Shown here piece by piece: positions 1 to 7,350 of a stretch of DNA of 26,412 bases. Source of the DNA: JADFRD01 sp964491015 (lineage in GTDB: Bacteria; Fidelibacterota; Marinisomatia; Marinisomatales; TCS55); assembly GCA_964491015.1 (NCBI GenBank), contig CAZBEY010000023.1, positions 1-26,412 of the forward strand, written 5' to 3'. Position 1 is the first letter of the stretch. Each line of letters starts with the position of its first letter. The notes beneath the pieces were generated by a model. The model was not told the DNA's origin. It ran no database searches and was given only the letters and a program-made list of their open reading frames with translations. The position numbers and the translations under genes were made by a program.

Positions 1-32
1 GCCTTTGCAATTGATCCAATAATTTCTTTCAT
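1..32 (-). CDS. 5' end of an unidentified minus-strand gene, cut by the window edge
   Basis: An ATG at 32-30 on the minus strand opens a frame that stays open to the window edge and reads MKEIIGSIAKA. Only 10-11 codons are visible, so no family can be assigned. Support comes from a promoter-like pair just upstream (48-77) and from the 107-base non-coding stretch between this start and the end of alr, which is hard to explain otherwise. There is no Shine-Dalgarno sequence; if the promoter is right, the leader would be only about 10 bases. It may be a chance open frame. Confidence 0.35.
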   Translation of the reverse strand, partial: MKEIIGSIAK

Positions 33-47
33 GTTAATTGTGTTTTT

Positions 48-77
48 ATTATCTTGATAAACTAATTAAAAATTCAA
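48..77 (-). promoter_or_regulatory. Candidate sigma70-type promoter for the left-edge gene
   Basis: Read on the minus strand, a -35-like TTGAAT (77-72) is followed after 18 bases by a -10-like GATAAT (53-48, five of six consensus matches). Transcription would start near 41, giving a very short leader before the ATG at 32. It lies in the 33-139 intergenic stretch; I see no other convincing element there and no clear terminator for alr. The sequence is AT-rich, so a chance match is possible. Confidence 0.4.
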
Positions 78-139
78 TCGTGGACGAAAAACCCTGTATA
101 ATATTGAGAACACGAGATATTGATTAGCATTTTAAAAAG

Positions 140-1246
140 TTATTTCAAATAAATCCGCTCTGTGCGGCCGTGGATGCTTGTTGCCAAGACATAAGGCGTT
201 GTATTGATTTGTTGAGCAATTTCTTCCATGTGTAATGAATCACCATTGCCTTCACCAAATAAGAGCACTTCATCGCCAATAATAACATCCTCATCGCCAA
301 AATCTACCATGAACTGGTCCATGCATATTCTTCCGGTAATCGAATGTCTCTTCCCCCGATATATAACATAACCACCTTCATACCAGGAACGGGGAAACCC
401 ATCGGAGAATCCGGTTTGAATCACACCAATCGTTGTTTCTTTTTTGGATTCCCAAACACAACCGTATGAAACTTTCGTTCCGGCTTTAACTCGTCGAGTA
501 TCTACAATCGGTCCGCGAAATTCCATAACTGGTTTAATATCAATATTGCTCGGAACTTCATCCGACGGAAATGCCCCATAAAGAATCATACCAACACGAA
601 CAATATCGAATTTGGAGTTTGGGAGGTTTAAAGCAGCACCGCTATTTGAGAAATGTCGATACTTGAAATGAAATCCCATTTCTTTAGCTCGAGACAATAT
701 ATGATTAAATTGATCTAGTTGCCACTGGGCATAACTTAAATCGCCTTCGTCTGCCGTAGCAAAATGACTGTAAAGTCCCTCACACCTTAAATATGGCTCA
801 TCAACAATCTGCTTTAGAACATCATTGACATTTTCATAGGAAATACCCAGACGGGTCATTCCAGTATCAACTTTCAGATGGAAGACTGGGCACTTTCCAA
901 TATTATTATAAACATCTTTTAATAATACAAAATCGTCAAATCCGGACATATTCAATACAATATTTTGATTGATTGATTCAGTCAAAATATCTTTTTGTAT
1001 CCGGGAAAATACTAGAATATCTGAATTTATTCCAGCCTGTCTTAATTCCACTGCTTCCTGGAATGTAAATACAGCAAAAAATGTACACCCCACGTTTTCC
1101 AGTGCTTTTGCACACGGAATCGCTCCATGACCGTATCCATTGGCCTTGACAACCGCCATGATTGGAGCATCGCCTAAATGCTGTTTTATGATCCCATAGT
1201 TATGGACAAGTCGATCAAGATGAATATATGCTTTTGGTCCAACCAT
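140..1246 (-). CDS. alr: Alanine racemase
   Basis: PLP-dependent racemase (fold type III) that interconverts L- and D-alanine in the cytoplasm, supplying D-Ala for peptidoglycan. The 368-residue protein has the usual length. The PLP-binding lysine is K34 in AVVKANGYGHG, the second catalytic base is Y261 in VSYGCVWES, and the C-terminal beta domain carries RICMDQFMVD (306-315) and ends in the typical IHGRTERIY. The start is an ATG without a clear Shine-Dalgarno sequence, 40 bases after the deoxyribosyltransferase-like gene. It is the last gene of the minus-strand run that begins with polA. The linker contains a small inverted repeat (1270-1283), so it might be transcribed partly on its own. 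Identification is secure. Confidence 0.96.
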   Translation of the reverse strand: MVGPKAYIHLDRLVHNYGIIKQHLGDAPIMAVVKANGYGHGAIPCAKALENVGCTFFAVFTFQEAVELRQAGINSDILVFSRIQKDILTESINQNIVLNMSGFDDFVLLKDVYNNIGKCPVFHLKVDTGMTRLGISYENVNDVLKQIVDEPYLRCEGLYSHFATADEGDLSYAQWQLDQFNHILSRAKEMGFHFKYRHFSNSGAALNLPNSKFDIVRVGMILYGAFPSDEVPSNIDIKPVMEFRGPIVDTRRVKAGTKVSYGCVWESKKETTIGVIQTGFSDGFPRSWYEGGYVIYRGKRHSITGRICMDQFMVDFGDEDVIIGDEVLLFGEGNGDSLHMEEIAQQINTTPYVLATSIHGRTERIYLK

Positions 1247-1286
1247 GAAAAACGATTTTAGTTAATGAAGGCTTTTTAAAGCCCTT

Positions 1287-1751
1287 TTAATGATTATATG
1301 TTTCACTTAAAAACATTTTCAACGTTGAAAAATCAGAAAAAATCTTTGTGGCGCAGGACATTATCCATCCGCTAAATTCTTCCAGGGGGACCTGATTCAC
1401 AAGATAGATCGGCTTTTTGATGGTATACGCCATGGTCACCTCTCCATGGGTACCGCCACCAATGAATACATCCCGATTCCACAAACAAATTACATAATCC
1501 GCATTATTCATAACGTTGTTCAAATCCAACTTAATAGCTTTTCTAACAAATTGAATGAATCGGTCTGGATCAGATGTTTTCCAATCCCGGTAATTATGAG
1601 CATTATTTTTTTTTACCAATTCATTTGAAGTTATCACCGGATCAATCACGTTATGATTTAATTCTGATTTTAACCATTGGGTAAGATCACCTCTCCAATC
1701 CGCTCCCTCATCAACGGCATTTTCCATGGCTCCACTGAGATAGGCGATCAC
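1287..1751 (-). CDS. Nucleoside 2-deoxyribosyltransferase-like protein
   Basis: Short (154 residues) Rossmann-like protein resembling the nucleoside 2-deoxyribosyltransferase superfamily, whose members cleave or transfer the N-glycosidic bond of (deoxy)nucleosides. Visible landmarks are the N-terminal YLSGAME strand-loop (4-10), NADYVICLW (83-91) and GGGTHGEVTMAY (98-109), where E104 sits at the usual catalytic glutamate position. The start is GTG at 1751, overlapping the permease stop as GTGA, with an AAAAAGGA-like Shine-Dalgarno about 10 bases upstream. Translational coupling to the ABC permease is therefore likely. The real substrate is unknown; related proteins include nucleotide hydrolases and proteins annotated only as hypothetical. 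No internal defect is seen. Confidence 0.72.
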   Translation of the reverse strand: MIAYLSGAMENAVDEGADWRGDLTQWLKSELNHNVIDPVITSNELVKKNNAHNYRDWKTSDPDRFIQFVRKAIKLDLNNVMNNADYVICLWNRDVFIGGGTHGEVTMAYTIKKPIYLVNQVPLEEFSGWIMSCATKIFSDFSTLKMFLSETYNH

Positions 1752-2494
1752 TGTCTCATTTTCCTTTTTAAAATAATACCATTCAAATATATTAACAAAA
1801 CGATCGTTATAACGGGTATAATTGAATTGAAATAATTCATTGAGTTTTGAAATATCATAGATCGTCCAGCGATACCAATCATCGTTAATGGAAAATAGCG
1901 GAAAATATTACCCAAAGTAACCGGATAAAATTCGAGTTCAATAAATAACCCACAAGCAAACATAGAAATTATGAGAACGACCAAAACTGTATAAACAAAA
2001 ACAGATATTCGCTCTGTTAGTAATGAAATCAATATGACAATAGTTCCAAAAAGAACTGCAAATAATAATGAATAAAATATGGTTATAAGACCGTGAATAA
2101 ACCCAACCGAATGGGGAAAAATTGAACTGTATATGATCATTCCGATTATGAGTGTAAATACAACTTCAATAAGAGAGCTCACTAAAATACCTACAACAAT
2201 AAATGATTTTCTTAAGGGTGATGATACCATTGGGATCAACACCTTATGATGGATACGTAGATCAAAGAAATCCCTGTAAATCAATGGGGTAATCAGAATG
2301 GCTGCCATAAACATGAAAAGTCCCGGCATGACCCATATTTCGTACGGGAGTCCATTGATACTGCGGATAATGATATTTTTTATTCCAAGTACGGTAACAA
2401 TCGTTAAAACACTCGGGATAATCAATGATAAGGTGACGGCAGATATTATTCGATTCCGTATTAACCACCATCTTCTGAGAAGAAATGCTCTCAT
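1748..2494 (-). CDS. ABC-2/CcmB-like transporter permease
   Basis: Integral membrane subunit of an ABC transporter. The 248-residue protein is nearly all hydrophobic, with about six membrane segments and a charged N-terminus (MRAFLLRRWWLIRNR). The cytoplasmic-looking loop IYRDFFDLRIHHKVLIPMV after the second segment resembles the ABC-2/CcmB coupling region. The open frame extends upstream, but the ATG at 2494 is preferred: it overlaps the ATPase stop as ATGA and is preceded at 8 bases by AGAAAGGA (2503-2510), whereas the longer frame would add a stretch that lies inside the ATPase gene. The partner ATPase is directly upstream. Substrate and direction are unknown; export is usual for ABC-2 permeases. 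Confidence 0.8.
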   Translation of the reverse strand: MRAFLLRRWWLIRNRIISAVTLSLIIPSVLTIVTVLGIKNIIIRSINGLPYEIWVMPGLFMFMAAILITPLIYRDFFDLRIHHKVLIPMVSSPLRKSFIVVGILVSSLIEVVFTLIIGMIIYSSIFPHSVGFIHGLITIFYSLLFAVLFGTIVILISLLTERISVFVYTVLVVLIISMFACGLFIELEFYPVTLGNIFRYFPLTMIGIAGRSMIFQNSMNYFNSIIPVITIVLLIYLNGIILKRKMRQ

Positions 2495-3420
2495 TCGTTC
2501 ATTCCTTTCTGAGCAAAGGCTGAATCCAATAAGTCTTGTAATGATAGTTTTTGAATGGATAAATCCTTCATTAAGGCACCGGCGCATGCGTTTAAAACTT
2601 CAAAAAATACTTTTCTTGATCGGCCATAAAAATGGCATGTATTACCCACTTTTGTTGGATTTACAACAGTATGGACACCGGATAATGTTGCAAATATATC
2701 ATCAGATAGTGTCTCAAACTCTATTGCGAATTGATGGTATTCCAGTGTGCTTTCCAGCAATTTATCTAAACTGCCGTCCAATAGAACCCGCCCTTCGTAA
2801 ATAACCATAATACGGTCATTGGCTGCCTCTACTTCCGGCAAAAACTGACTAGAATAGACTATCGTTTTACTTCCTTTTAATTTTCGAATTAAATCCCATG
2901 TGAGTCGCCTGGAAGGAGCATCCATAAATGCAGTTGGCTCATCCATTATTATGATTGTCGGGTCGTGTGCCAGCGCTCGGATAATCATGGCTTTTTTCTG
3001 AATACCGGGCGGAATATTACCTGCCAGGGAATACATAAAATCTCCCATATCCAGCGCTTCTCCATACTGATGAATGCTTGACTCGATATTAACCTTTTTC
3101 AAATCGTATAGAAGTGCATCAAAAATGATATTCTGTTCTAATGTTAACCAAGGATCAAGATCAACTTCATGAGGAACAAAAGCGACTGCTTGGCGGGTTT
3201 CTAAGCGTCGTTTATTTGTATCAAGCCCATGAAGAAAAACAGATCCATAATTTGGATTCTCCAGACCGGCCAGAACTTTTAACAATGCCGATTTCCCCGC
3301 ATCATTGTCACCGACCAATGCAACCAAAGTTCCTTTTTCAACTCCGAATGTCAGGTTGGCAAGAACGGTCTTATCCCCAATGAGTTTACCGACTTTTTTT
3401 AGTGTGATGCTTGCTTCCAT
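2491..3420 (-). CDS. ABC transporter ATP-binding subunit with degenerate motifs
   Basis: Cytoplasmic nucleotide-binding subunit that should power the adjacent permease. In 309 residues it keeps Walker A (GDNDAGKS, 37-44) and Walker B with the catalytic glutamate (TIIIMDEPTA, E161). Other conserved sites have changed: the Q-loop glutamine position reads VPHE (H84), the LSGG signature reads IPPG (136-139, before IQKKAMIIRAL), and the switch histidine position reads SSQFLPE (Q192). A C-terminal extension of about 95 residues follows the core domain, as in many ABC-2 ATPases. It starts 65 bases after polA and overlaps the permease by 4 bases. The pairing is firm; the substrate is not predictable. 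Confidence 0.87.
   Translation of the reverse strand: MEASITLKKVGKLIGDKTVLANLTFGVEKGTLVALVGDNDAGKSALLKVLAGLENPNYGSVFLHGLDTNKRRLETRQAVAFVPHEVDLDPWLTLEQNIIFDALLYDLKKVNIESSIHQYGEALDMGDFMYSLAGNIPPGIQKKAMIIRALAHDPTIIIMDEPTAFMDAPSRRLTWDLIRKLKGSKTIVYSSQFLPEVEAANDRIMVIYEGRVLLDGSLDKLLESTLEYHQFAIEFETLSDDIFATLSGVHTVVNPTKVGNTCHFYGRSRKVFFEVLNACAGALMKDLSIQKLSLQDLLDSAFAQKGMNE
2503..2510 (-). promoter_or_regulatory. Shine-Dalgarno sequence that fixes the permease start
   Basis: AGAAAGGA on the minus strand lies 8 bases before the ATG at 2494. It supports that start over the upstream in-frame ATG at 2587, and it lies inside the last codons of the ATPase gene. Confidence 0.7.
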
Positions 3421-3448
3421 TTATTTCTCAAATTATGTTATGTTGGTA

Positions 3449-3483
3449 GTATCCCATCTTCCATATTCCATCTTTCATCCACC
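3449..3483 (-). repeat. Five-unit degenerate heptad repeat between polA and the ABC operon
   Basis: Read on the minus strand from 3483 to 3449 the sequence splits into five 7-base units: GGTGGAT, GAAAGAT, GGAATAT, GGAAGAT and GGGATAC (consensus near GGAAGAT). The array fills the first half of the 65-base spacer after the polA stop. It is purine-rich on the transcribed sense strand. It forms no hairpin and so is not a terminator. Confidence 0.5.
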
Positions 3484-3485
3484 AT

Positions 3486-6206
3486 TTAGTGTGCTTCAAA
3501 CCATGATTTTCCAATGCCGCAATCCACGATCACCGGAATATCAAGAGAGAGTGCCGCTTCCATCTTTTCAACAACCATTGATTTTAAATCATCCAATTCA
3601 TCTTCTAATACTTCAAAAAGTAATTCATCATGAATCTGTAAAACCATTTTGGACTTCATGTTAGACTTTTTCATCTGTTTATGAATATTTATCATGGCCA
3701 ATTTTATCATTTCAGCAGCCGTCCCTTGAATGGGCATATTAATTGCCATGCGTTTAGCAGCTTCTCGATGCATGTGGTTATCGCTGTTAATATTCCATAC
3801 GGGTCTTCGGCGTCCGAGCATTGTTTCAACGGAATGGGTTTCTTCTGCATGAGTGATCGTGGTTTCTATATAATTTTGGATACCGGAAAAACGTTCAAAA
3901 TACTTCTCAATTATCATTTGTGATTCAGATCTTGGAATAGACAATTCCTGACTCATACGAAATGGTCCGGCTCCGTACATAATCCCAAAATTAACTATTT
4001 TTGCCACACGGCGCATTTCCGGTAAAACGTCCTCAAGTGGTACGCCATAAATATCGCTGGCTGTACGAGCATGGATATCTTCACCATTCGCGAAGGCATT
4101 AAGCAGGCCAACATCCTTGCTTAAATGTGCCATTATGCGTAATTCAATCTGTGAATAATCAGCAGAAAAGATTACTTTATTTTTTCCTTGAGCAACAAAT
4201 GCTTTTCGAATTTCGCGACCTTCCTCAGTGCGGATGGGAATATTTTGGAAATTTGGGTTACTGGATGACAGGCGACCTGTTGCAGCGACTGTTTGGTTGA
4301 AAGAACCGTGAATACGGTTTGTGTCGGGATGAATATATTGTGGGAGGGGATCAAGATACGTGTTTTTCAATTTATTCAATTTACGGTATTCCAGCATGAG
4401 TCCCGGTATGGGATGCTCATCCCTGAGTCTTTCCAAGACATCTTCTGCGGTTGACCGTTTTTTAATCTGCGGGAGACCAATAATATCGAAAAGAATATTT
4501 GCCAATTGCTGAGTGGAATTGATATTGAATTCCGTCCCGGCATGGTGAATTATTTCGGCAGATAATCCATCAAGTTTCTTCCCAAACTCAATGGATTTTT
4601 CCATCAATTGTTTTTTATCAACATACACACCGTTGTATTCCATATCCACCAAGACAGGAATCAAAGGCAATTCAACTGAATAATAAAACTCCGCCAGGTT
4701 CTCATCATTCACCTTCTGTTGAAATATCTTTGTTAATTGCAACGTTATATCGGCATCCTCCGCTGCATAAAATGATACTGTTTCCAACTCCACATCACTC
4801 ATGGGAATCTGACCTTTTCCTTTACCAATAAGATCTTCAATTGGCACCATCCTATAATTCAAATATTCCAGGCTTAAATTGTCCAATTTATATGACCGGC
4901 TTTCCGGTTTGACAAGGTGTGCCGCCAGCATAGAGTCAAAGGCAATTCCATCTAAATTTATCCCATGATTCTTCATTACCAGAGCATCGAATTTGATGTT
5001 TTGACCCGTTTTTTTAATTCGTGGATTTTCAAGTAAAGGACTAACCACATCTAATACAAATTGGAGATCATCTTTTCCAAAATTATTATTTGCTTTATCC
5101 CCATATTGGATTGGTATGTAGACTCCTTCATTATCTTTAATGGAAAAACTCAACCCAACCAACGCTGTCTGCATGGGTGAAACAGAGTCGGTCTCAAGGT
5201 CAAATGAAACAATCTCGCTTTTGGATATCTTGTCAATGGTGGATTTTAAGTCATCCAAATTGGTAATGGTATAATAGGATTTTTTTGACTTGATTTCTTC
5301 AATGAATGTATCATCGGAGAATGCATTCAACTGGTCTATAAGCACATTGAATTCCAATTCAACAAAAAGGTTCGTTAAGGAATCAATATTAAAGTTTTTT
5401 CGTTTAAATTCTTTAATTTTACAATCCAAATCCATATTGGTAACAATGGTAACTAATTCTTTGCTTAAACGAGCATTTTCAACACCATTCAATAATCCTT
5501 CACGAGCCCTTTTGTTTCTGACATTCTCCGCATTTTCCAAAGCGCTTTCCAATGAACCATATTCGTGAATCAATTTAGCAGCTGTTTTTTTCCCGACACC
5601 CATCACTCCGGGGATATTATCAGATGTATCGCCCATTAATCCCAGATAATCGATTATTTTATCAGGTGGAACACCCCATTTTTCGACCACACCGTCCGGA
5701 TCGATAATCTTAATTTCCGGAGACCTGGCTATGGGTGAATAGAGGTAAATATGATCAGATATTAATTGAGCAAAATCTTTATCTCCACTGTATATATAAA
5801 CATCCAATCCTTCTGCTTCTCCCTGCTTTGCCAATGTACCGATGACATCGTCTGCTTCGAATCCGGCCTGGCTAATATTTGGAATATTTAATGCATCCAA
5901 TAATTCCCAAAGATGATCTAATTGTTCCTGTAGTTCCATAGGCATTTCATCACGATTGGCTTTGTATTCCGGGTATTTTTCATGACGAAATGTTTTTTCT
6001 TTTCGATCAAAAGCTGCCGCGATGTAATCAGGTTTTTCCTGGCGAATGAGGCGAAAGATCATATTGATAAAACCAAATAATGCGCTTGTATGTTGGCCCA
6101 TACTTGTAATCAAGGGATTTTTAATCATTGCATAGTGTGCCCGGAAGAGCAATGCATAGCCATCTATGAGAAAAAGTCGTTTACGTTGGTATTTATTGGC
6201 AGACAT
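3486..6206 (-). CDS. polA: DNA polymerase I with 5' nuclease, proofreading and polymerase domains
   Basis: Repair and Okazaki-fragment-processing polymerase; 906 residues, full length. The 5' nuclease (about 1-295) has EADDVIGTLA (D119, D120), SGDKDF (140-145) and GDTSDNIPGVMGVGKKTA (193 on). The 3'-5' exonuclease (about 310-500) looks active: ExoI DLE (D336, E338), ExoII N403/D407 and ExoIII Y480/D484 are all present, unlike the dead proofreading domains of many Gram-positive enzymes. The polymerase domain has motif A DYSQIELR (683-690), the O-helix RRVAKIVNFGIMYG (K736, F740, Y744) and motif C QIHDE (857-861). F740 at the nucleotide-selection site implies normal dideoxynucleotide discrimination. 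It starts with ATG and diverges from the PNPOx gene across 89 bases. Confidence 0.98.
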   Translation of the reverse strand: MSANKYQRKRLFLIDGYALLFRAHYAMIKNPLITSMGQHTSALFGFINMIFRLIRQEKPDYIAAAFDRKEKTFRHEKYPEYKANRDEMPMELQEQLDHLWELLDALNIPNISQAGFEADDVIGTLAKQGEAEGLDVYIYSGDKDFAQLISDHIYLYSPIARSPEIKIIDPDGVVEKWGVPPDKIIDYLGLMGDTSDNIPGVMGVGKKTAAKLIHEYGSLESALENAENVRNKRAREGLLNGVENARLSKELVTIVTNMDLDCKIKEFKRKNFNIDSLTNLFVELEFNVLIDQLNAFSDDTFIEEIKSKKSYYTITNLDDLKSTIDKISKSEIVSFDLETDSVSPMQTALVGLSFSIKDNEGVYIPIQYGDKANNNFGKDDLQFVLDVVSPLLENPRIKKTGQNIKFDALVMKNHGINLDGIAFDSMLAAHLVKPESRSYKLDNLSLEYLNYRMVPIEDLIGKGKGQIPMSDVELETVSFYAAEDADITLQLTKIFQQKVNDENLAEFYYSVELPLIPVLVDMEYNGVYVDKKQLMEKSIEFGKKLDGLSAEIIHHAGTEFNINSTQQLANILFDIIGLPQIKKRSTAEDVLERLRDEHPIPGLMLEYRKLNKLKNTYLDPLPQYIHPDTNRIHGSFNQTVAATGRLSSSNPNFQNIPIRTEEGREIRKAFVAQGKNKVIFSADYSQIELRIMAHLSKDVGLLNAFANGEDIHARTASDIYGVPLEDVLPEMRRVAKIVNFGIMYGAGPFRMSQELSIPRSESQMIIEKYFERFSGIQNYIETTITHAEETHSVETMLGRRRPVWNINSDNHMHREAAKRMAINMPIQGTAAEMIKLAMINIHKQMKKSNMKSKMVLQIHDELLFEVLEDELDDLKSMVVEKMEAALSLDIPVIVDCGIGKSWFEAH

Positions 6207-6247
6207 TAGATAATAAAATTAATACAAATACCCTCGGAAAGCACAGT

Positions 6248-6276
6248 TTGAAAAATATTATTATGTTTAAATTAAT
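6248..6276 (+). promoter_or_regulatory. Candidate promoter of the PNPOx-family gene
   Basis: TTGAAA (6248-6253) and ATTAAT (6271-6276) are separated by 17 bases in the 89-base polA/PNPOx divergent spacer. A GAGG ribosome-binding motif follows at 6287-6290, 5 bases before the ATG. The -10 element is only a partial match, so the call is tentative. No equally good minus-strand pair for polA was found. Confidence 0.35.
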
Positions 6277-6295
6277 GACGTAATACGAGGTCATA

Positions 6296-6946
6296 ATGAA
6301 TACATATCCAGACAATGGGCAGAACAAAGTCAAACGTATATCAGAAAAAGCTGATTACAGTAAGGAGACAATACACGCGATTATTGATGAAGCTCTTTAT
6401 TGTAATATTGGTATTATCCAAGATGGACACCCATTCGTCATTCCCACTATTCATGCACGTATGGGTGATAGTTTAGTATTCCACGGATCAAATGCCAGCC
6501 GACTGATTAAGACATCCATTAATAATGATATATGTGTCACCATTACATTATTAGATGGGTTGGTACTGGCTCGCTCCCACTTCCACTCTTCCATGAATTA
6601 CCGTTCAGTAGTGCTATTTGGAAAAGGTGAAATATTAACTGATCATCAGGAACGATTGGCTGCATTCGAAGCCATCATTAATCACTTGACGCCGGGACGA
6701 TGGGATGATGCCCGGCAACCCAATGAAATTGAATTAAAACAAACTGCAATTATTAAAATGAATATTAATGCAGCATCAGCGAAAATTAGTTCGAAAACGG
6801 CGAAAGATGATGAGGAGGATTATGATCTAAATTACTGGGCAGGTGTGATTCCCATTACTCAAGCGTATGAAAATCCTGTTGATGATTCGAGGTTAAAAAA
6901 AGGAATTAATCTTCCTGGTTACTTAAAAAACTATAGTCGAAACTAA
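6296..6946 (+). CDS. Pyridoxamine 5'-phosphate oxidase-family flavoprotein (NimA-like)
   Basis: 216-residue protein with the split-barrel flavin-binding fold of the PNPOx-like family. The pattern is CNIGIIQDGHPFVIPTIHAR (about 35-54), then DSLVFHGSNASRLIKT, then MNYRSVVLFGKGEIL (99 on), as in proteins annotated as FMN-binding or nitroimidazole-resistance (NimA) type. Members bind FMN, F420 or haem, and the true substrate is usually unknown. The central W-D-D-A-R segment and a C-terminal WAGVIPI stretch are also typical. The start has a GAGG Shine-Dalgarno at a good distance. It is the only plus-strand gene between polA and the scaffold gap, and its stop overlaps the stop of the methylmalonyl-CoA epimerase gene. 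True PdxH is unlikely from the sequence pattern. Confidence 0.82.
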   Translation: MNTYPDNGQNKVKRISEKADYSKETIHAIIDEALYCNIGIIQDGHPFVIPTIHARMGDSLVFHGSNASRLIKTSINNDICVTITLLDGLVLARSHFHSSMNYRSVVLFGKGEILTDHQERLAAFEAIINHLTPGRWDDARQPNEIELKQTAIIKMNINAASAKISSKTAKDDEEDYDLNYWAGVIPITQAYENPVDDSRLKKGINLPGYLKNYSRN

Positions 6947-7350
6947 TCTGATTTCTGAGCCAATTCAATCAAAACACCGCCGCTGCTCTTTGGATGGATA
7001 AACGTCACTAAATATCCTTCAGCCCCTACTTTAGGTTCTTTATAAATCACATGAACTCCAGCTTCTGTTAATTCTGAAATAGCAGTTTGGATATTTTCCA
7101 CCTCAAAACAGATATGGTGTATTCCTGTTCCTCGTTTTTTAATAAATGTAGAAATAGCAGATTCATCGTCCCGGGATTCTAACAGTTCTACTTTTCCTCT
7201 ACCGGTATCGTAAATGTCGGTGGTAACGCCCTCTCTTTCCACAACTTCTGTTTTACGATGATTAATATTTAATACATGTTTCCAGAATGGAGCATCGTTT
7301 TCCAGTGAATTAACTGCAATGCCTACGTGTTCAATTCCTTTAATTTTCAT
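6943..7350 (-). CDS. mce: Methylmalonyl-CoA epimerase (VOC superfamily)
   Basis: 135-residue vicinal-oxygen-chelate protein expected to interconvert (2S)- and (2R)-methylmalonyl-CoA, linking propionyl-CoA or odd-chain/branched-chain breakdown with succinyl-CoA. Two beta-alpha-beta-beta-beta units are visible. Likely metal ligands are H8 (IEHVGIAV), H79 (GIHHICFEV) and E129 (GVLIELA), and KVELLE (53-58) matches the family's second metal-binding strand. The ATG follows the TAG stop of the upstream epimerase without a gap, so the two are probably co-translated. No mutase or carboxylase gene is in the window. Another VOC activity cannot be excluded, but the length and motifs fit this family closely. 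Confidence 0.87.
   Translation of the reverse strand: MKIKGIEHVGIAVNSLENDAPFWKHVLNINHRKTEVVEREGVTTDIYDTGRGKVELLESRDDESAISTFIKKRGTGIHHICFEVENIQTAISELTEAGVHVIYKEPKVGAEGYLVTFIHPKSSGGVLIELAQKSD

Noticed and set aside
97..102. Perfect plus-strand TATAAT
   Set aside because: Points into the antisense of alr with no plus-strand gene downstream and no -35 partner; likely chance in AT-rich spacer sequence.
1270..1283. Inverted repeat GGCTTTTTAAAGCC between alr and its upstream neighbour, considered as a terminator
   Set aside because: On the minus strand no T run follows the stem, and the loop is only 2-4 bases; it may be an incidental palindrome.
1748..2587. The longer permease frame starting at 2587
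   Set aside because: The extra 31 residues lie entirely within the ATPase coding region; the ATG at 2494 has an ATGA overlap and a good ribosome site.
2298..2804. A 168-codon plus-strand open frame across the ABC permease and ATPase genes
   Set aside because: It runs antisense to two well-supported coupled genes, has no recognisable domain, and its predicted protein is a composition artefact of the hydrophobic permease on the other strand.
3305..3664. Plus-strand open frame of 119 codons over the end of polA and the ABC ATPase
   Set aside because: Antisense to conserved motifs of both genes, with no ribosome site and no family resemblance.
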